Assembly (NCBI GenBank): GCA_037576215.1
Contig: JBANDB010000010.1
Span: 2,542,001-2,606,000, forward strand
Length of the DNA stretch: 64,000 bases
Origin: Armillaria gallica
Lineage: Eukaryota > Basidiomycota > Agaricomycetes > Agaricales > Physalacriaceae
Direction of reading: 5' to 3'
How positions within the stretch are numbered: position 1 is the first letter of the stretch; every line of letters begins with the position of its first letter. Of this stretch, positions 1 to 10,354 are shown one piece after another. The position numbers and the translations under genes were made by a program. Below the pieces are notes generated by a model that did no database searches, was not told the DNA's origin, and worked only from the letters and a program-made list of their open reading frames with translations.

Positions 1-957
1 TCCTGTGTATAATCATCATCACGCTCTACACCCTGTCAACTATACCGTTCGGGATTAACTGGGCCTTTGAGCGGAGCGCGTTCATTAAACAGGGCAACAG
101 CTATTACTGCGTGTTCATGGCGTTGGTAGACTTCGGCTCGTGGCGGGGAGCATACTTCCCCGCCAATGGTATAACTGGTGGTATAAGTGTGCTTCTTGTC
201 GATATGACTATTGTATGTTCTCTCATTTAGTCCAGTCAACGAATAAGAGCTTAAGTCCATTATAGATATGGCAATGCTGGGTGCTCTGGGATCGCCAATG
301 GCGAGTAATTTTCGTGCCGATGGTTTGTGTTGCTGTCGGGACTGGTGAGTATCTTTCTTTTTTCCAGACATGCCTTTCACACAGCGTCTTAGTTATGAAG
401 ATCCTACAAACACTAAGTAATATCCACAAGTTTACCGAGGATAACAGAAAAACTGGACATTTCGCAGCGGAAATAGACTGGACGTTAATCTACATCTTCA
501 TGACGCTCGCTACAACGCTGCTGTGTACGCTCTTGATTGTTTACCGCATTATTTGGCATGCTCCAGGGATGACCGCTTCCCGCAAAATCATCGAGATGCT
601 GATCGAGTCATGCGCAATGTATTCCCTTTCCTTGATCATCTATCTCGCACTCGTGTCGAGGAATTTAGAATCCGCATATTATGCCGATATCATTGCTGCG
701 TATATCAAGGTGAGCCTATGTCGCACTTGCTTTTGATGTAAGATCTGAAACCTCCCAAGCCCATAGCCACGACGCTTTTAGTCGCGCGCGTCTCAGCGCA
801 TGCTAATGCGAGCCTTCGTCGACAGAATATGGCCGCTATGTGGGAGAACCACCCTCCCTTGGTTGGCTGCTTTAGGGAGGACGGTACGGATAACAGCCAT
901 CGCCCGGATGATGGTCATCAAATCGTGTTGGGATTGTCGGGCAAGGAGACGGTATGA
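1..957 (+). CDS. TM1: type I seven-helix membrane protein, 5' end outside window
   Basis: Exons 3 (partial) to 6 of a multi-spanning membrane protein: about 1-212, 266-344, 393-709 and 760-957, with GT...AG introns between. The exons encode an FxxxIIITLY helix, a GITGGISVLLVDMT helix, a WRVIFVPMVC helix, then an AEIDW motif followed by three more hydrophobic segments and the C-tail with ENHPPLVGCF ending KETV. No stop or frameshift is seen in the visible part. Exon sizes 79, 317 and 198 match TM4. I do not know a function; the family is an uncharacterised 7TM family of agaricomycetes. The first coding exons lie left of the window. FB1 follows on the opposite strand. Confidence 0.85.
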
Positions 958-1429
958 TCTCCGTGTTGGCAGTGTTGCAAATAGATATATACCTGGTTTC
1001 GTGTGAATCAAGATACCCCGTGTGGGTACAATGCGTTGGATCCCAATTAGTAGTCGCATGGTCCCCCCACTTTGACGTTGAAGTGGTATCAAGATGAGAG
1101 ATCATCTTCCCGAACTCAGCATCATTGCGCTGTCAAATTTCAAAGAGTCTTTGTGAGATAGCAGTTGGCGCCGCCAGATTCCCCAGACAGCAATAATCGA
1201 ATTGACGATTTGTGTAGCTCTAATCAAGCAACTGCTGGGAAATAATTTATACACTATTGAAGTCTCATTTATCTCCTACGGCCTAGAGATGACGTCAAGA
1301 TTATACCACTCTCCCTCGACGGCTAATGTAAAATCGAAGAACCAAAAGTCAGGCAGGGTGCATTCTTTCCACAGGAGGACGAGAGCTAATCTATGCGGGG
1401 GTCGGGAAGAGCTTGACCATACTCTCATA

Positions 1430-3297
1430 CCCCTGAGAAGACGACTTGCACGGTAGGTCCTTGCACACTCAAGGACACGCCACCCTTGAGCACCGACTCC
1501 AGGACGAACCAGTCGTCCGGCTGGAAGGTATCAGTGCCGATGAGCTTAACATAGTCTTTGAGTGGTGTCGTATCTTTGTAATACTTGACGAAAATAGGTT
1601 CCACCTTATAGAAGATGGTATATCGAAGGGAGGGACGGAGGAAACTAAAGCTTACAAGTCACTCACCCGAGCATAGACATCAGACCTACCGCCCTCCTTC
1701 ATGCTAGGGCACTTAAAGGATTTGAATTGATTACCCTCCATGTCGTCGTCTAGATCTAGGAGTCGCCGACAGTGCAGGCAATGAGATCTTTAATGACCTT
1801 CGTATGCACGGACGTTGGATTCTATGAGGGTCGTACATCAAGGTTGCAATACCCAAGAGCTCGCCATCTTGGAGTGATAGTATGCAACATGGTCTTGAGA
1901 CAAAGACCGGTTTGATAGGTACTGGTACGTTCTTCCGGCGATGCCGGTTTAGGCTACAGAAAACAATACACGAAAGTTTCCGAGTGAAATGGCCCGGCGG
2001 GACTGTTTTATTGGACGACAATTGGATTACCTTTGGATGGGAGGAATTAGAAGAAGTCGCTCATGAGAGGGAGAGGCGTGCGTGGAGTCAGAGCCTTGAG
2101 ACTTTCCGCCGAGTTTGAAAATTCAAGTGGCATTCCCGAACTATGCGGTTGAACTTCATCTCTTCCGCGTAGTTCACAAGCTCGCCTTTTATATTCATTC
2201 AGACTGAGATAAATTCATGTCAACGTGCGATATTCGGCGCACGGGAAAAGAGCGTGCTACGATCTGTAAGATGGTGAGTTTGATTTACAGGGCGATGCTT
2301 GCCAGAACGGGCATGGAGGTCCATTCTGCTTCGTCTCCAAGTTTCTAGATATCAGTGAGAAAATCAGGATAATACTTGACAATAGCAGAAAGAGCTCACA
2401 CTTGAAGATGATCTCGTTTCAGCTTCTTGCTCTCTGCATCCTTATCGATCTGCAGTTACGAGAGCCAAGAAGAGCACTCGGATATCTGCGACTAAGAAGA
2501 TAAATAATTAGCGAGGCACGACAGCAGCAAAGTAACGACCCACCGATTGTAAGCACACCAAAGAACTTGATCATGATTGTACAGGTGTGTTGCACAAATA
2601 GTCGGTACTGCAGGCAAGCAAGCCCGGTATATCCCATCGTAGTCTCATGCCAGACAGGATTCTCCAGGACGAGGCTTTCCAGCTCACTCTAGAAAGCTGT
2701 CACGACATCGCAATACAATGACAACTGCAGGACACACCCAAGGGCGATAACGGAATGAAAGGCACTACAAGCAGGCGTCTCTTCATTGGTTCGAAGGATT
2801 CCGGAACACATTCAAATTCAATAATGGAGGTCGTGCTAAGACGATAGTGTGAACTGCCTTTCGAGTAATGAAGACATCGCGACTAGCTGTAGTGGTATAC
2901 GCCCCGTGCATATGCACGCCCTGATAAGAATTGTCGGCGGTTTAACTGATGTCTTATAGAAAAACTGTGGTTCTATATTGAGCCCAAAAATGTATGCAAA
3001 TGAAAGAGACATACATAGCAGACCAAGATAAAAACCAAGTATGCACAAGCGGGCCCAGATATGTCGTGAAAAGCTTCAGGGAGTTATCCGATATTTATCC
3101 TTGCAGCTTTAGACATCAGAACGCACCGGAAAGCCTTCTATGGATGCGTCAGGTGGAGAGGGGGGAACCAAGCGAGGTAAAATCCGCGTGTATCCACAAA
3201 ACCGCTGAGTCGGGCGACGATCCGTTTCTCTAATGGACGGTACATTCTCTTTGGAGTGTGAGAGCGATTCATACCTCTGGGCTGTCCATCGTGCCAT
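1430..3297 (-). pseudogene. FB1: decayed F-box-type gene
   Basis: Read on the minus strand from a start near 3297, the N-terminus has a SKENVPS motif that matches the DAKENVPP of FB5. After it come remnants of the F-box (KAFRCVLMSKAAR at about 3110-3150, with an in-frame stop and a lost core) and a middle segment ending near 2840. Near 1470-1620 a better-kept exon encodes DTTPLKDYVKLI and DDWFVLES, which match the C-terminal exon of the family. Frames change several times, so no full product is possible. F-box proteins normally recruit targets to SCF ubiquitin ligases; here that role is only inferred from the family. The 3' limit is approximate. Confidence 0.65.
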
Positions 3298-3552
3298 TCG
3301 AAAGACTCCTATTCTCCTCATGGACTCCCCGGATGAGAACTTCGTTCCCCAGAGGAAGTAGTCCTCTTTAATCTCGATGTATTGAGCAGTATCTGTAATG
3401 ATCTTTGCACTGATGACATGGAGTCGTTACCTGATGGTCGAGGGGTTCAAATTTCATCCGGGGAGCGCCGGTCGACGCCCAGAACCGAGTGCATGGAAGT
3501 GAAAGGGAAGACAAGAACATTTGAAATTTAGAACGCAGGAGCGCGACTGGGA

Positions 3553-3560
3553 TCACATGA
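3553..3560. promoter_or_regulatory. TCACATGA motif upstream of FB1
   Basis: The octamer TCACATGA lies about 250 bp upstream of the F-box start. The same octamer, or its complement, lies upstream of FB3 (23354-23361), FB5 (31263-31270), FB6 (43623-43630) and FB7 (52400-52407). It contains a CACATG E-box-like core. Shared descent of the promoters could explain it without selection. Confidence 0.35.
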
Positions 3561-4426
3561 CGGTCCTGTCACGATTCCGGTCTCTTTTCAAACGACATCC
3601 TACGACATCTATCTACCCTCAGTTAGGCCATACCAGCTGACATTCGTACATTCGTATCTGTGTGCCTGCCCCAAATACCATCTTCGTGCATATGGACCGA
3701 GCGATCCGCATATGGTTCGGTTATCGCGGTTACACGAGACCAAACTAATACTCGTTTTTTGACCATGGAAGTCCTACTGATGACCAGGGCTGGATGGCTA
3801 GAACTCTCAGTCGCTGCTGTTGAATTATCAATAGTTCTTTGAACGCCTTTTTTCAGCTTACAAGGACACTCGTATCACGGCGTAAACTCGCTCTATTATA
3901 CCCAATCTTTCCGAACCGACCTAACTCTTTTTCCTATACTTATCGTGACACCGGGCATCGGCAATGGTCCAAGCTACTATGCGCGTATGCACATGTCCTT
4001 CTTGTGAGCGAAGCTCGTTCAGGAAAAGAATACAGATTTGGACCCTTACAGACACGATAGACTAGCGGCTATCTGGTTTTGATCACCTTCGCTCGAGGGT
4101 ATCGAGAAGCCTTGTTGCTATGTGGATCATCTGCGACTGTTTCTAGTAATGGCGGCTCAGTTGATGTTCCCAGAAGTTCGTGCGTCCAACCTATGCAGTG
4201 CCCTCCGCCCATCCACACGGTGCTTTTGATAAGTTGTGATTGGTCACAGATAGAAGCTGTACGATAATTAAAATGGCATTATATCATACTGTTCACCCAG
4301 AGACTTATCCACCGGCACTGCGTACATCTGTGCGACCTCCAGTGAGGTGAAATCGTTAACTTACGATATACTGAGTGCTTTTCTTCTTCTCTAGTTCGCA
4401 AAATATACCAAATTCTTCAGAGATCG

Positions 4427-4436
4427 GGTATATGAA
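4427..4436 (+). promoter_or_regulatory. TATA-like box of TM2
   Basis: GGTATATGAA sits about 42 bp before the ATG at 4478. Nearly the same box is placed 40-60 bp before the start of most type I copies. Confidence 0.5.
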
Positions 4437-4477
4437 GCAACGGGCGAGCCATCCATGCTCCAATACTTCCCTTTACG

Positions 4478-4858
4478 ATGCAGGCTTCACTGTTTGACCT
4501 TTCCCCGGATGATAGGAGTGACATTATCTACTGGCCTGACCTGACTGTAAACCATATGATTCTTCAAGCCTTGTTGCACGGTAAGCCCATCACCTGTTCC
4601 CTGTGCGAGTCTGCTAAATATTCACTGTCAAGGCCTACATACCGGCATTGTAACAGTCACTTTATGGGTGATATGTATGTCGACTTCCATTCCTGATGGC
4701 ATCAGGAGATCCGTTAAACCCTCAATGCAGATCTTTCTCCCAGGAGGTTACGCAGTATATTCCTGTGTCAATCATCACGCTTTATTTTCTTTCAATCATA
4801 GCGCTCGGAAGTTGCTGTGCGTTTGGGTGCCGAGGGTTCATTGAACATGGCGACACTG
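4478..4858 (+). pseudogene. TM2: truncated type I 7TM gene (5' part only)
   Basis: The ATG at 4478 opens a normal exon 1 (MQASLFDLSPDDRS... to ILQALLHG). A GTAAGC donor follows, then exon 2 with the TGIVTVTLW helix, then the start of exon 3 up to the GFIEHGD equivalent. Homology to the intact relative TM8 stops near 4858. The sequence then jumps into DNA that in other pairs lies between the two convergent 7TM genes. The last four exons are therefore missing. TM5 (24277) ends at the equivalent base, so the deletion predates the block duplication. Exon 3 also has a stop just before the break. Confidence 0.85.
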
Positions 4859-5072
4859 GCACAGATTCCTGACGAGGGATCAGTTTCCCTACCTGTGCGA
4901 TTTCAAGAAATTCTTACAACAGAAAGCAGGTTGGCCTCGCCGAACTCCCAAAATAAGGATAATCAAGTTCATATCTAATTATAATTATAACAGGTGCCAC
5001 ATATCGTTCCATGTCTACATTTAATAGGTAATCATTGTAAGAGTGAAACATCTCAACACGAAAGAATTGAAG

Positions 5073-6312
5073 TCATACACTCTCAGCTGTGCCCGTTCCA
5101 TGAGATTCTGAGAAGCTCTCGTCACTGGGGTTGGAGGAGATAGAATTCTCTCCCATTGGCCTAAAGCAAATATCCGAGATATTTCCAGATGTATTCGACT
5201 CCTCATCACTAGAGATGGACGTCGACCCAGTTGCCACACGTAGCGCCAGGAGTGTCGGAGCGATAGCCTGTTATATGATGAGGAAATAATCAGCCACTGA
5301 ACAAATTTTAATCCAGGGAGATCTTCACCCTAGCATACACCGCAACAATGTCTGCATAATTGGCAGCTACCATATTCCTCCCCACAAGTACCAGATACAA
5401 GATCAGTACCAGTGTATAAATCATGGCGGACTCAATCAGAGCCGAAATGATGCGTCGGAAGAGGAATGACCTACGCGCGAAGCGAACGATGCGATACACA
5501 ATTAAGAGTGTGCACATGAGTGTTGTGGTTAGGATCAAGACAATGTAGATGAGCGACCAGTCAATTTCTGCTGTGAACAATACACCCTGGCTAATGTCAC
5601 TGGTAGGTTGAACATCACTAAACATTTGCATGGCCTTCATGACTGGGACACTTAGTTCAGGTATATCCGAAGGCAAGAACATGTACTCACCAGTCGCAGC
5701 CATGAGACACGTGATTTGTATGAGAACCACTCGCCATTGGCAATCCCATAACACCCAGCAACGCCATATCTACGACAAATCAGCTATTATTGATTAACCA
5801 GACTAAATGAGTCCACATACAGTAGTGATATCGACAAGAATTGTGCTTATGCCACCAGTGACACCGCGAATGAGATAATGCGCTCTCCACCCCAGGTTGT
5901 CGTCCGCCAATGCTGCAAACATACTGTAATAATTGTAGCCATACTCAATGAACGCGCGATGCCCATCTGTCCACTCGACCACAAATGCTATCGCCCTAAG
6001 AACATAAAGCATGATGATGGTGGTATGTAGGAATGGACCATGTAACCGCTTAGAAGTGACTGTATTGAGAATATAAAAAACCTCCTGATCCTATGAGGGC
6101 TGCAAATCGACATACACATATTCCATAAAGTGACTGCTACGATGCCAATGTATAGACCTGGAGAGTGAACATTCAAATTGTATGTGTTAGGAACAGAATA
6201 TGACCTCACCGTGGAACAAGGAATCCAGAATGATACAGTTCAGGTTCACGTCAAGAAATTCAAAAATGACTCTTCTATCGTCTTCAGAAAGGTCAGGAGG
6301 CGGAACCTGCAT
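5073..6312 (-). CDS. TM3: type II seven-helix membrane protein
   Basis: Six exons read from ATG at 6312 (MQVPPPDLSEDDRR). Exon 1 (6312-6210, 103 bp) ends ...LFHG before a GTGAGG donor. Exon 2 gives the GIVAVTLW helix. Exon 3 (6059-5821) has FTSKRLHGPFL then two helices. Exon 4 carries the WRVVLIQITCL helix. Exon 5 has AEIDWSLIYIVLILTT followed by CTLLIVYRIVRFAR and a further helix. Exon 6 gives APTLLALRVATG followed by a serine-rich acidic tail ending AESV. Seven hydrophobic segments are visible and no break is seen. It faces the TM2 fragment tail to tail, and FB2 lies upstream on the same strand. The tail sets it apart from the type I genes. Function unknown; plasma or endomembrane location is expected. 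Confidence 0.82.
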
Positions 6313-6362
6313 TGTAGGTGTAGATGGATGGTGGTATATGAAGCAAGGAGGAATGTTCATTA

Positions 6363-6372
6363 CTTTATATAC
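6363..6372 (-). promoter_or_regulatory. TATA-like box of TM3
   Basis: On the minus strand GTATATAAAG lies about 50-60 bp before the start codon at 6312. The equivalent is seen before TM6 (26171-26180), TM10 (47945-47959) and TM12 (56121-56130). Confidence 0.5.
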
Positions 6373-6792
6373 GAAACTTGGCAGAAGCGAGGACACTTAA
6401 GAACAGATAGTTCGTTACCATTGAGACCATGACAGTGTGTATGGACGCTAAGAAAAGAATGGCCTGAGTCCCTATCGGAACGGAGTTGATATTGAACATT
6501 TACACAGTTCGCAATCTACTACCGGTACCTCTTATTAACTCCTCAGCAGATCATGATTCAAAATAAGCCATACCTTGGCAACGAATATAAGAACACATAG
6601 CGTTTACCAAAGTTGAACGGTATTCGGCTTGGCTTGCGTCTTCCAAAATGCTTTGATGGGTGATTTAGACTTGATGGGAAGGAATGCCGTACAGTAATCG
6701 TTATATGACTGAGACACTACAGGAGTATGATTCATCATACTATTGAACAAAGCAAAGAGACATCGGAACCACGTCTACGCCTCCATGAATGC

Positions 6793-8810
6793 TCACAACG
6801 GATGTCCCTTCGGGATGATGTCCTCTGTCGACGACTCACTCGCCTGCTCAGGCGAGGGGTCATACCCACTTGAGCGTACAGATACACCGTATCTCTCGCC
6901 ATCGCCAATATGTGGCCAAACGAAGGCCTATCAGCATCTATTGGAGAAAAGACAAGGAAGAAACGTATCCAACACGCAGTCGCTTAATAACGCTGTTATA
7001 TCTGCAAAAAAGTGACTCGGATAGTCGCTCCATACAAAGCAGGCTCAAGAATATTCCCCCCATCGAATACTCACTCCAAGACAAACCAGTCCGGCCAGAA
7101 GGTAAGAAGGTTGACGAGGCCGACGTAGTCTTCGAGCAGTTTATCTTCGTAATTCTCTGTGAGGACATGTTGCACCTTATAGAACGACGGCGCATGAGTA
7201 TTTGCAGGGAGACAGGAAAGGGATACTCACAGCGTTTCTGCACCTGCAAAGCTCAGATGTTGGAAGCGGCGCCGCCCATCTATACACACATTTCTTGTTA
7301 GGCAACTTGTAACGTTTGAGCTGAGAGCCTTGAGGTTCTTGCCAGAAGTCTCGGGATTTCTGCCGATAAAGGCTATGAGAGCGTTGACAGCCTCGCGTAC
7401 AGTCTTCGGCTTCGAGACAAGTTATACTCAGAATACGTATGGAAGTGTTCGCAGTACGTCGCAGCTCGTCGTTGTCGGTGTGCTAGTCACGTCCTAAGTT
7501 GAGGGAGGGAAGCGACATAATCTCTGGGTGGAAGCACCGGTTTCTTGTTCCGACAATGCCGGGTCAAGCCACGCGATAAGATTGTGTCGTCCTTGCAAGT
7601 AGTCGATGGCGATCTTCCTCTGGCTTTGAAGTCGTTCGTGGGGTTCTCGGAGCTAGGCAGTCGTTCTTTACTATATGCGTGTATTTGACACGGTCTCCCA
7701 GAATATTGGACGAAACTGGAGTAGGATCATGTTATGGTATATCAGGTGTGCGGGAAGCAGCGTACTTTAATCCGTAAGAATCTGATTCACAAGGCTATAC
7801 TTCGGGAGGACGTCGATACGAAGCATTGCGGCCGTTGGATACTGACAAGAAAATGAGGATCATCGTCGAATATAATCTCCGATCTTGATTCCTTTGCCGC
7901 TGTCGAGTTGCGTTTGCGAGAGCCAGGAAGCACCAGGATAGACGCTGTCAATAATATCACGAGTAATGAGACAAGACACTGGCGAAGCAAATCTCACCTC
8001 CCGCAAGCGCCATCTTGAGTGGGTTGTCAGAGGGTGCTCCGTTCATGCACATTACGGCAACAAGAAAAGCCTGAGATATCTCTTCATAGTCCCGCACCAG
8101 ACCTGTTTCCACATGAGGCCATCCTACGCGACCTAGAGAATCTTCAGGGCACTGCGCAACACAAGAACAAATGAAGAACGTACTCAAGAGTCCGAATGAG
8201 AGTCACTACCAACATCGTACCCGTAGTCTGAACACGTTCCAGAACACGTTCAAGGTCAGCGATTCCGAAGGTACTACGACTATAAGAGGAGTCTGACTCG
8301 CGCACGATGATGATGTTGAGATTCACTGTATTGGCGTACAGGCCGTGCATATACGAGTCGTAAGAATAAGCTCCGGTGTTTTTGCTGATGTCCCATTGCA
8401 GAACTGTACATGCCTTGAGCAGCAAAACGCAATCAAATAACAACGGTGTACATGGAAGAACGGGACGAAAGCCAACTCGGTCGAAGCGGGCTCAGATACA
8501 CTGTGAAGAGGCCCAGGGAGTCATCCCACACTTCTCCTTGCAGGCTTCCAGGCATCAGAACGCGCTGGAAGGTCTTCGATAGAGGTGCCAGGTGCACAAG
8601 GTCGAAAGGATCCAGTAGTTCGAGGACCTATGTTAAGTATGAGCCATACATGAGGGAAAATGCACATATATCCACGTACGGAGAGTATATCTTCCCATGG
8701 CATATCTGCGAAGCCGCCAATACCCTGACCAAGCGACGATTCATCGTCCAATCGGCAATCTATTTTCTTTGTTCTCTGAGGGAGTTTTACGCCCTCGTGG
8801 TTGCAGCATT
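6793..8810 (-). pseudogene. FB2: decayed F-box-type gene, full span
   Basis: The likely start at 8810 opens MLQPRGRKTPSENKENR, matching the KEN-containing N-terminus of FB5, but hits a stop 23 codons on. A second frame then gives FADMPWEDIL, an intron, and LDPFDLVHLAPLSKTFQRVL, which is recognisable F-box sequence. A deletion and stop follow (about 8530). Further on are the SYMHGLYANTVNLN segment, a middle exon, and near 7060-7200 ENYEDKLLEDYVGLVN with WFVLE. The last exon ends at a TGA at 6793-6795 after GHPL. At least two frameshifts and several stops make it a pseudogene. It sits just upstream of TM3 on the same strand. Confidence 0.7.
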
Positions 8811-9169
8811 TTGGGAGCGCTGGTAGATTGGAATCGAGAGCAAGGAAGGGAAGGAAGAACGACCATTTGAAATTGGAAACCCTGCAACGCGATCCAGTAG
8901 CGGCAGAAGCCGGGTCCCCGATTCTTTCTTTTTTCGGATTCATTTTCAAAAGATCACTAAGGCCGCTACCTTGAGCTCACGAGGGTTTCTTCACTTGACA
9001 GAGTGCAGAGTTTTCAGACTTCTTGGACAAAATTAAAATTGTGCATTCTGAATGACATGTATAAAATTAACGCATATACAACACCGGTTGGTTGCGGGGA
9101 AAAAGTTCGCTCGGCGGCAGCTGCAAAGACCAAGTGGCAAGGTAAGTAGTGGGCCCAAATGCTACCGTT

Positions 9170-9770
9170 CTGCGAAGCTCCATCTAGCTCACCATGTAAA
9201 ACTCTACCCTCCTTGTCCATCCGTTTCGATAGTGCTAGAGTAACATAGCCTACCATGTATGAATTTAATAAAACAAAGTCTCTGTACCTTTGTATCCTTA
9301 GCCTGACGCCCTTCAATGACGCCTTTCGACTGTCAACTGTCAACTTCGAGTCCTACCCCAGTCATTAGTCAGAACGAGCGGGCCACACACCTCGGGGGAA
9401 GCTATTGATGGGTGGCTGTCTGGCCGGAATACTGAGATATGACCAGTGCCGCTCACTCTGTCAAGAACAGCTAAGATAACTATCCATTACCCTGAGCTTG
9501 CTAGCCCATCTGTTTTGATATTCCTGAAATAAGAGATGCCACATTAGCATACATAGTACCGATCTAGTAAAACACAGCCGTACCTATTAATCCTTAGCCT
9601 TACGCTCTTCAGCCCTGCCTTTCGACTGTCAACATCAAGTCTTACACCCGGCCATTAGCCAAAACGGAGCGAGATATCAATTAGTGCACGTACCTCTGGA
9701 GTAGCACAACTTATCAATAAAAGGTCGTCGGGCAGCGCCATCAACCACAGCGGTGCTTCCCTCGTGAGCA
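9170..9770. repeat. Degenerate tandem repeat of about 300 bp, two units
   Basis: The stretch around 9249-9365 (TCCTTAGCCTGACGC, CTTTCGACTGTCAA, CAGTCATTAG) recurs in the same order around 9547-9665 (TCCTTAGCCTTACGC, CTTTCGACTGTCAA, CGGCCATTAG). The spacing is close to 300 bp. No coding potential shared by both units was seen. The interval 8811-9932 otherwise holds nothing I recognise. Confidence 0.6.
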
Positions 9771-9932
9771 TCAACCGTCGACAAGGAAGGCTGAAATGTA
9801 AAACCAGAAGTATCTACTGATAATAGCACAACGCTCGCAGGATGTCAATATATTGCAGCAGCACAAACATCATCACCAAAAATACCATGGGTTGTATTGG
9901 TGGCACCGTTCCAACCGTCCCGAGTCTCACAT

Positions 9933-9947
9933 CACTAAAAGTGTATC
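9933..9947 (+). repeat. Left terminal inverted repeat of the Plavaka element
   Basis: CACTAAAAGTGT pairs with ACACTTTTGGTG at 17523-17534, with 11 of 12 bases matching. A short inverted repeat, CTGGCCA and TGGCCAG at 9951-9969, follows just inside. Confidence 0.7.
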
Positions 9948-10027
9948 GAGCTGGCCAGTCCTTGGCCAGCACTGGAAACGGATCACCCGCGCCTACATGT
10001 ATAGGTAGACATTCGCCTCCAAGGCAG

Positions 10028-10049
10028 CCCTGATCAAGCTCGATCAGGG
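10028..10049. repeat. Subterminal perfect inverted repeat
   Basis: CCCTGATC and GATCAGGG flank a 6-base loop. It lies about 95 bp inside the left end of the transposon, before the 3' end of the minus-strand gene. It could be a transposase binding site or form a hairpin in the transcript; neither is shown. Confidence 0.45.
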
Positions 10050-10354
10050 AGTGCTGTTTGAGACCGGGCCCTGGTCATGAACTCGCCTTTCCTTGGCCGG
10101 CCCTTGCAAGGCCTGCCTGGCGAGGGGATCATGGTCGAGCCTGGTGACCCTTTCCAGTAATTATATGTATAGGTAGTGATTAGTATCATTATCCACACTG
10201 TACAAGCATATAATGCTATCCATTCGAATAAATGTTCATTCATTTCAGGACAGACAGTCTATTGCTAACAAACATAAAGCACATACAATTCTATTCTACG
10301 AACGTGTCCAAGCAAGTACGAAAACAAACGACAAACCAGATGACATCGGCGATA

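Larger units (their letters stand above)
3548..4477 (+). repeat. Duplicated upstream region of type I 7TM genes, copy 1
   Basis: This non-coding stretch between FB1 and TM2 recurs almost unchanged at 23349-24276 and 39022-39945, and in a more diverged form at 18740-19532 and 61836-62635. It always ends at the start codon of a type I 7TM gene and contains the putative TATA-like box just before it. No gene is recognised in it. The small ORFs inside are not conserved between copies. Confidence 0.75.
1..7835. repeat. Segmental duplication, copy 1
   Basis: This block is collinear with about 19812-27898 at an offset near 19.80 kb (957 matches 20769, 4478 matches 24277, 5073 matches 24877, 6312 matches 26119). 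It carries TM1, FB1, the TM2 fragment, TM3 and the 3' half of FB2 in the same order and orientation as TM4, FB3, TM5, TM6 and FB4. Similarity covers intergenic DNA as well as exons, so this is a block duplication rather than independent gene copies. It begins before the window. The 3' limit is where the F-box reading stops matching, near 7830. Confidence 0.9.

Noticed and set aside
281..736. Stand-alone 151-aa membrane protein genes starting at MLWDRQW (also 20093, 5754, 25558, 47337)
   Set aside because: These frames are exons 4 and 5 of the 7TM genes read through the short intron between them; the intron has a clear GTGAGT donor and AG acceptor and the upstream exons are present.
8446..8826. 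Plus-strand ORF of 126 codons and similar frames at 1446, 6870, 11210 and 50390
   Set aside because: They lie opposite F-box-type or DUF6698-like exons on the minus strand and show no domain or conservation of their own.
9869..9905. CACCAAAAATAC...GTATTGGTG inverted repeat as the true left end of the Plavaka element
   Set aside because: It does not match the right end as well as CACTAAAAGTGT at 9933 does, and nothing outside 17534 pairs with it.
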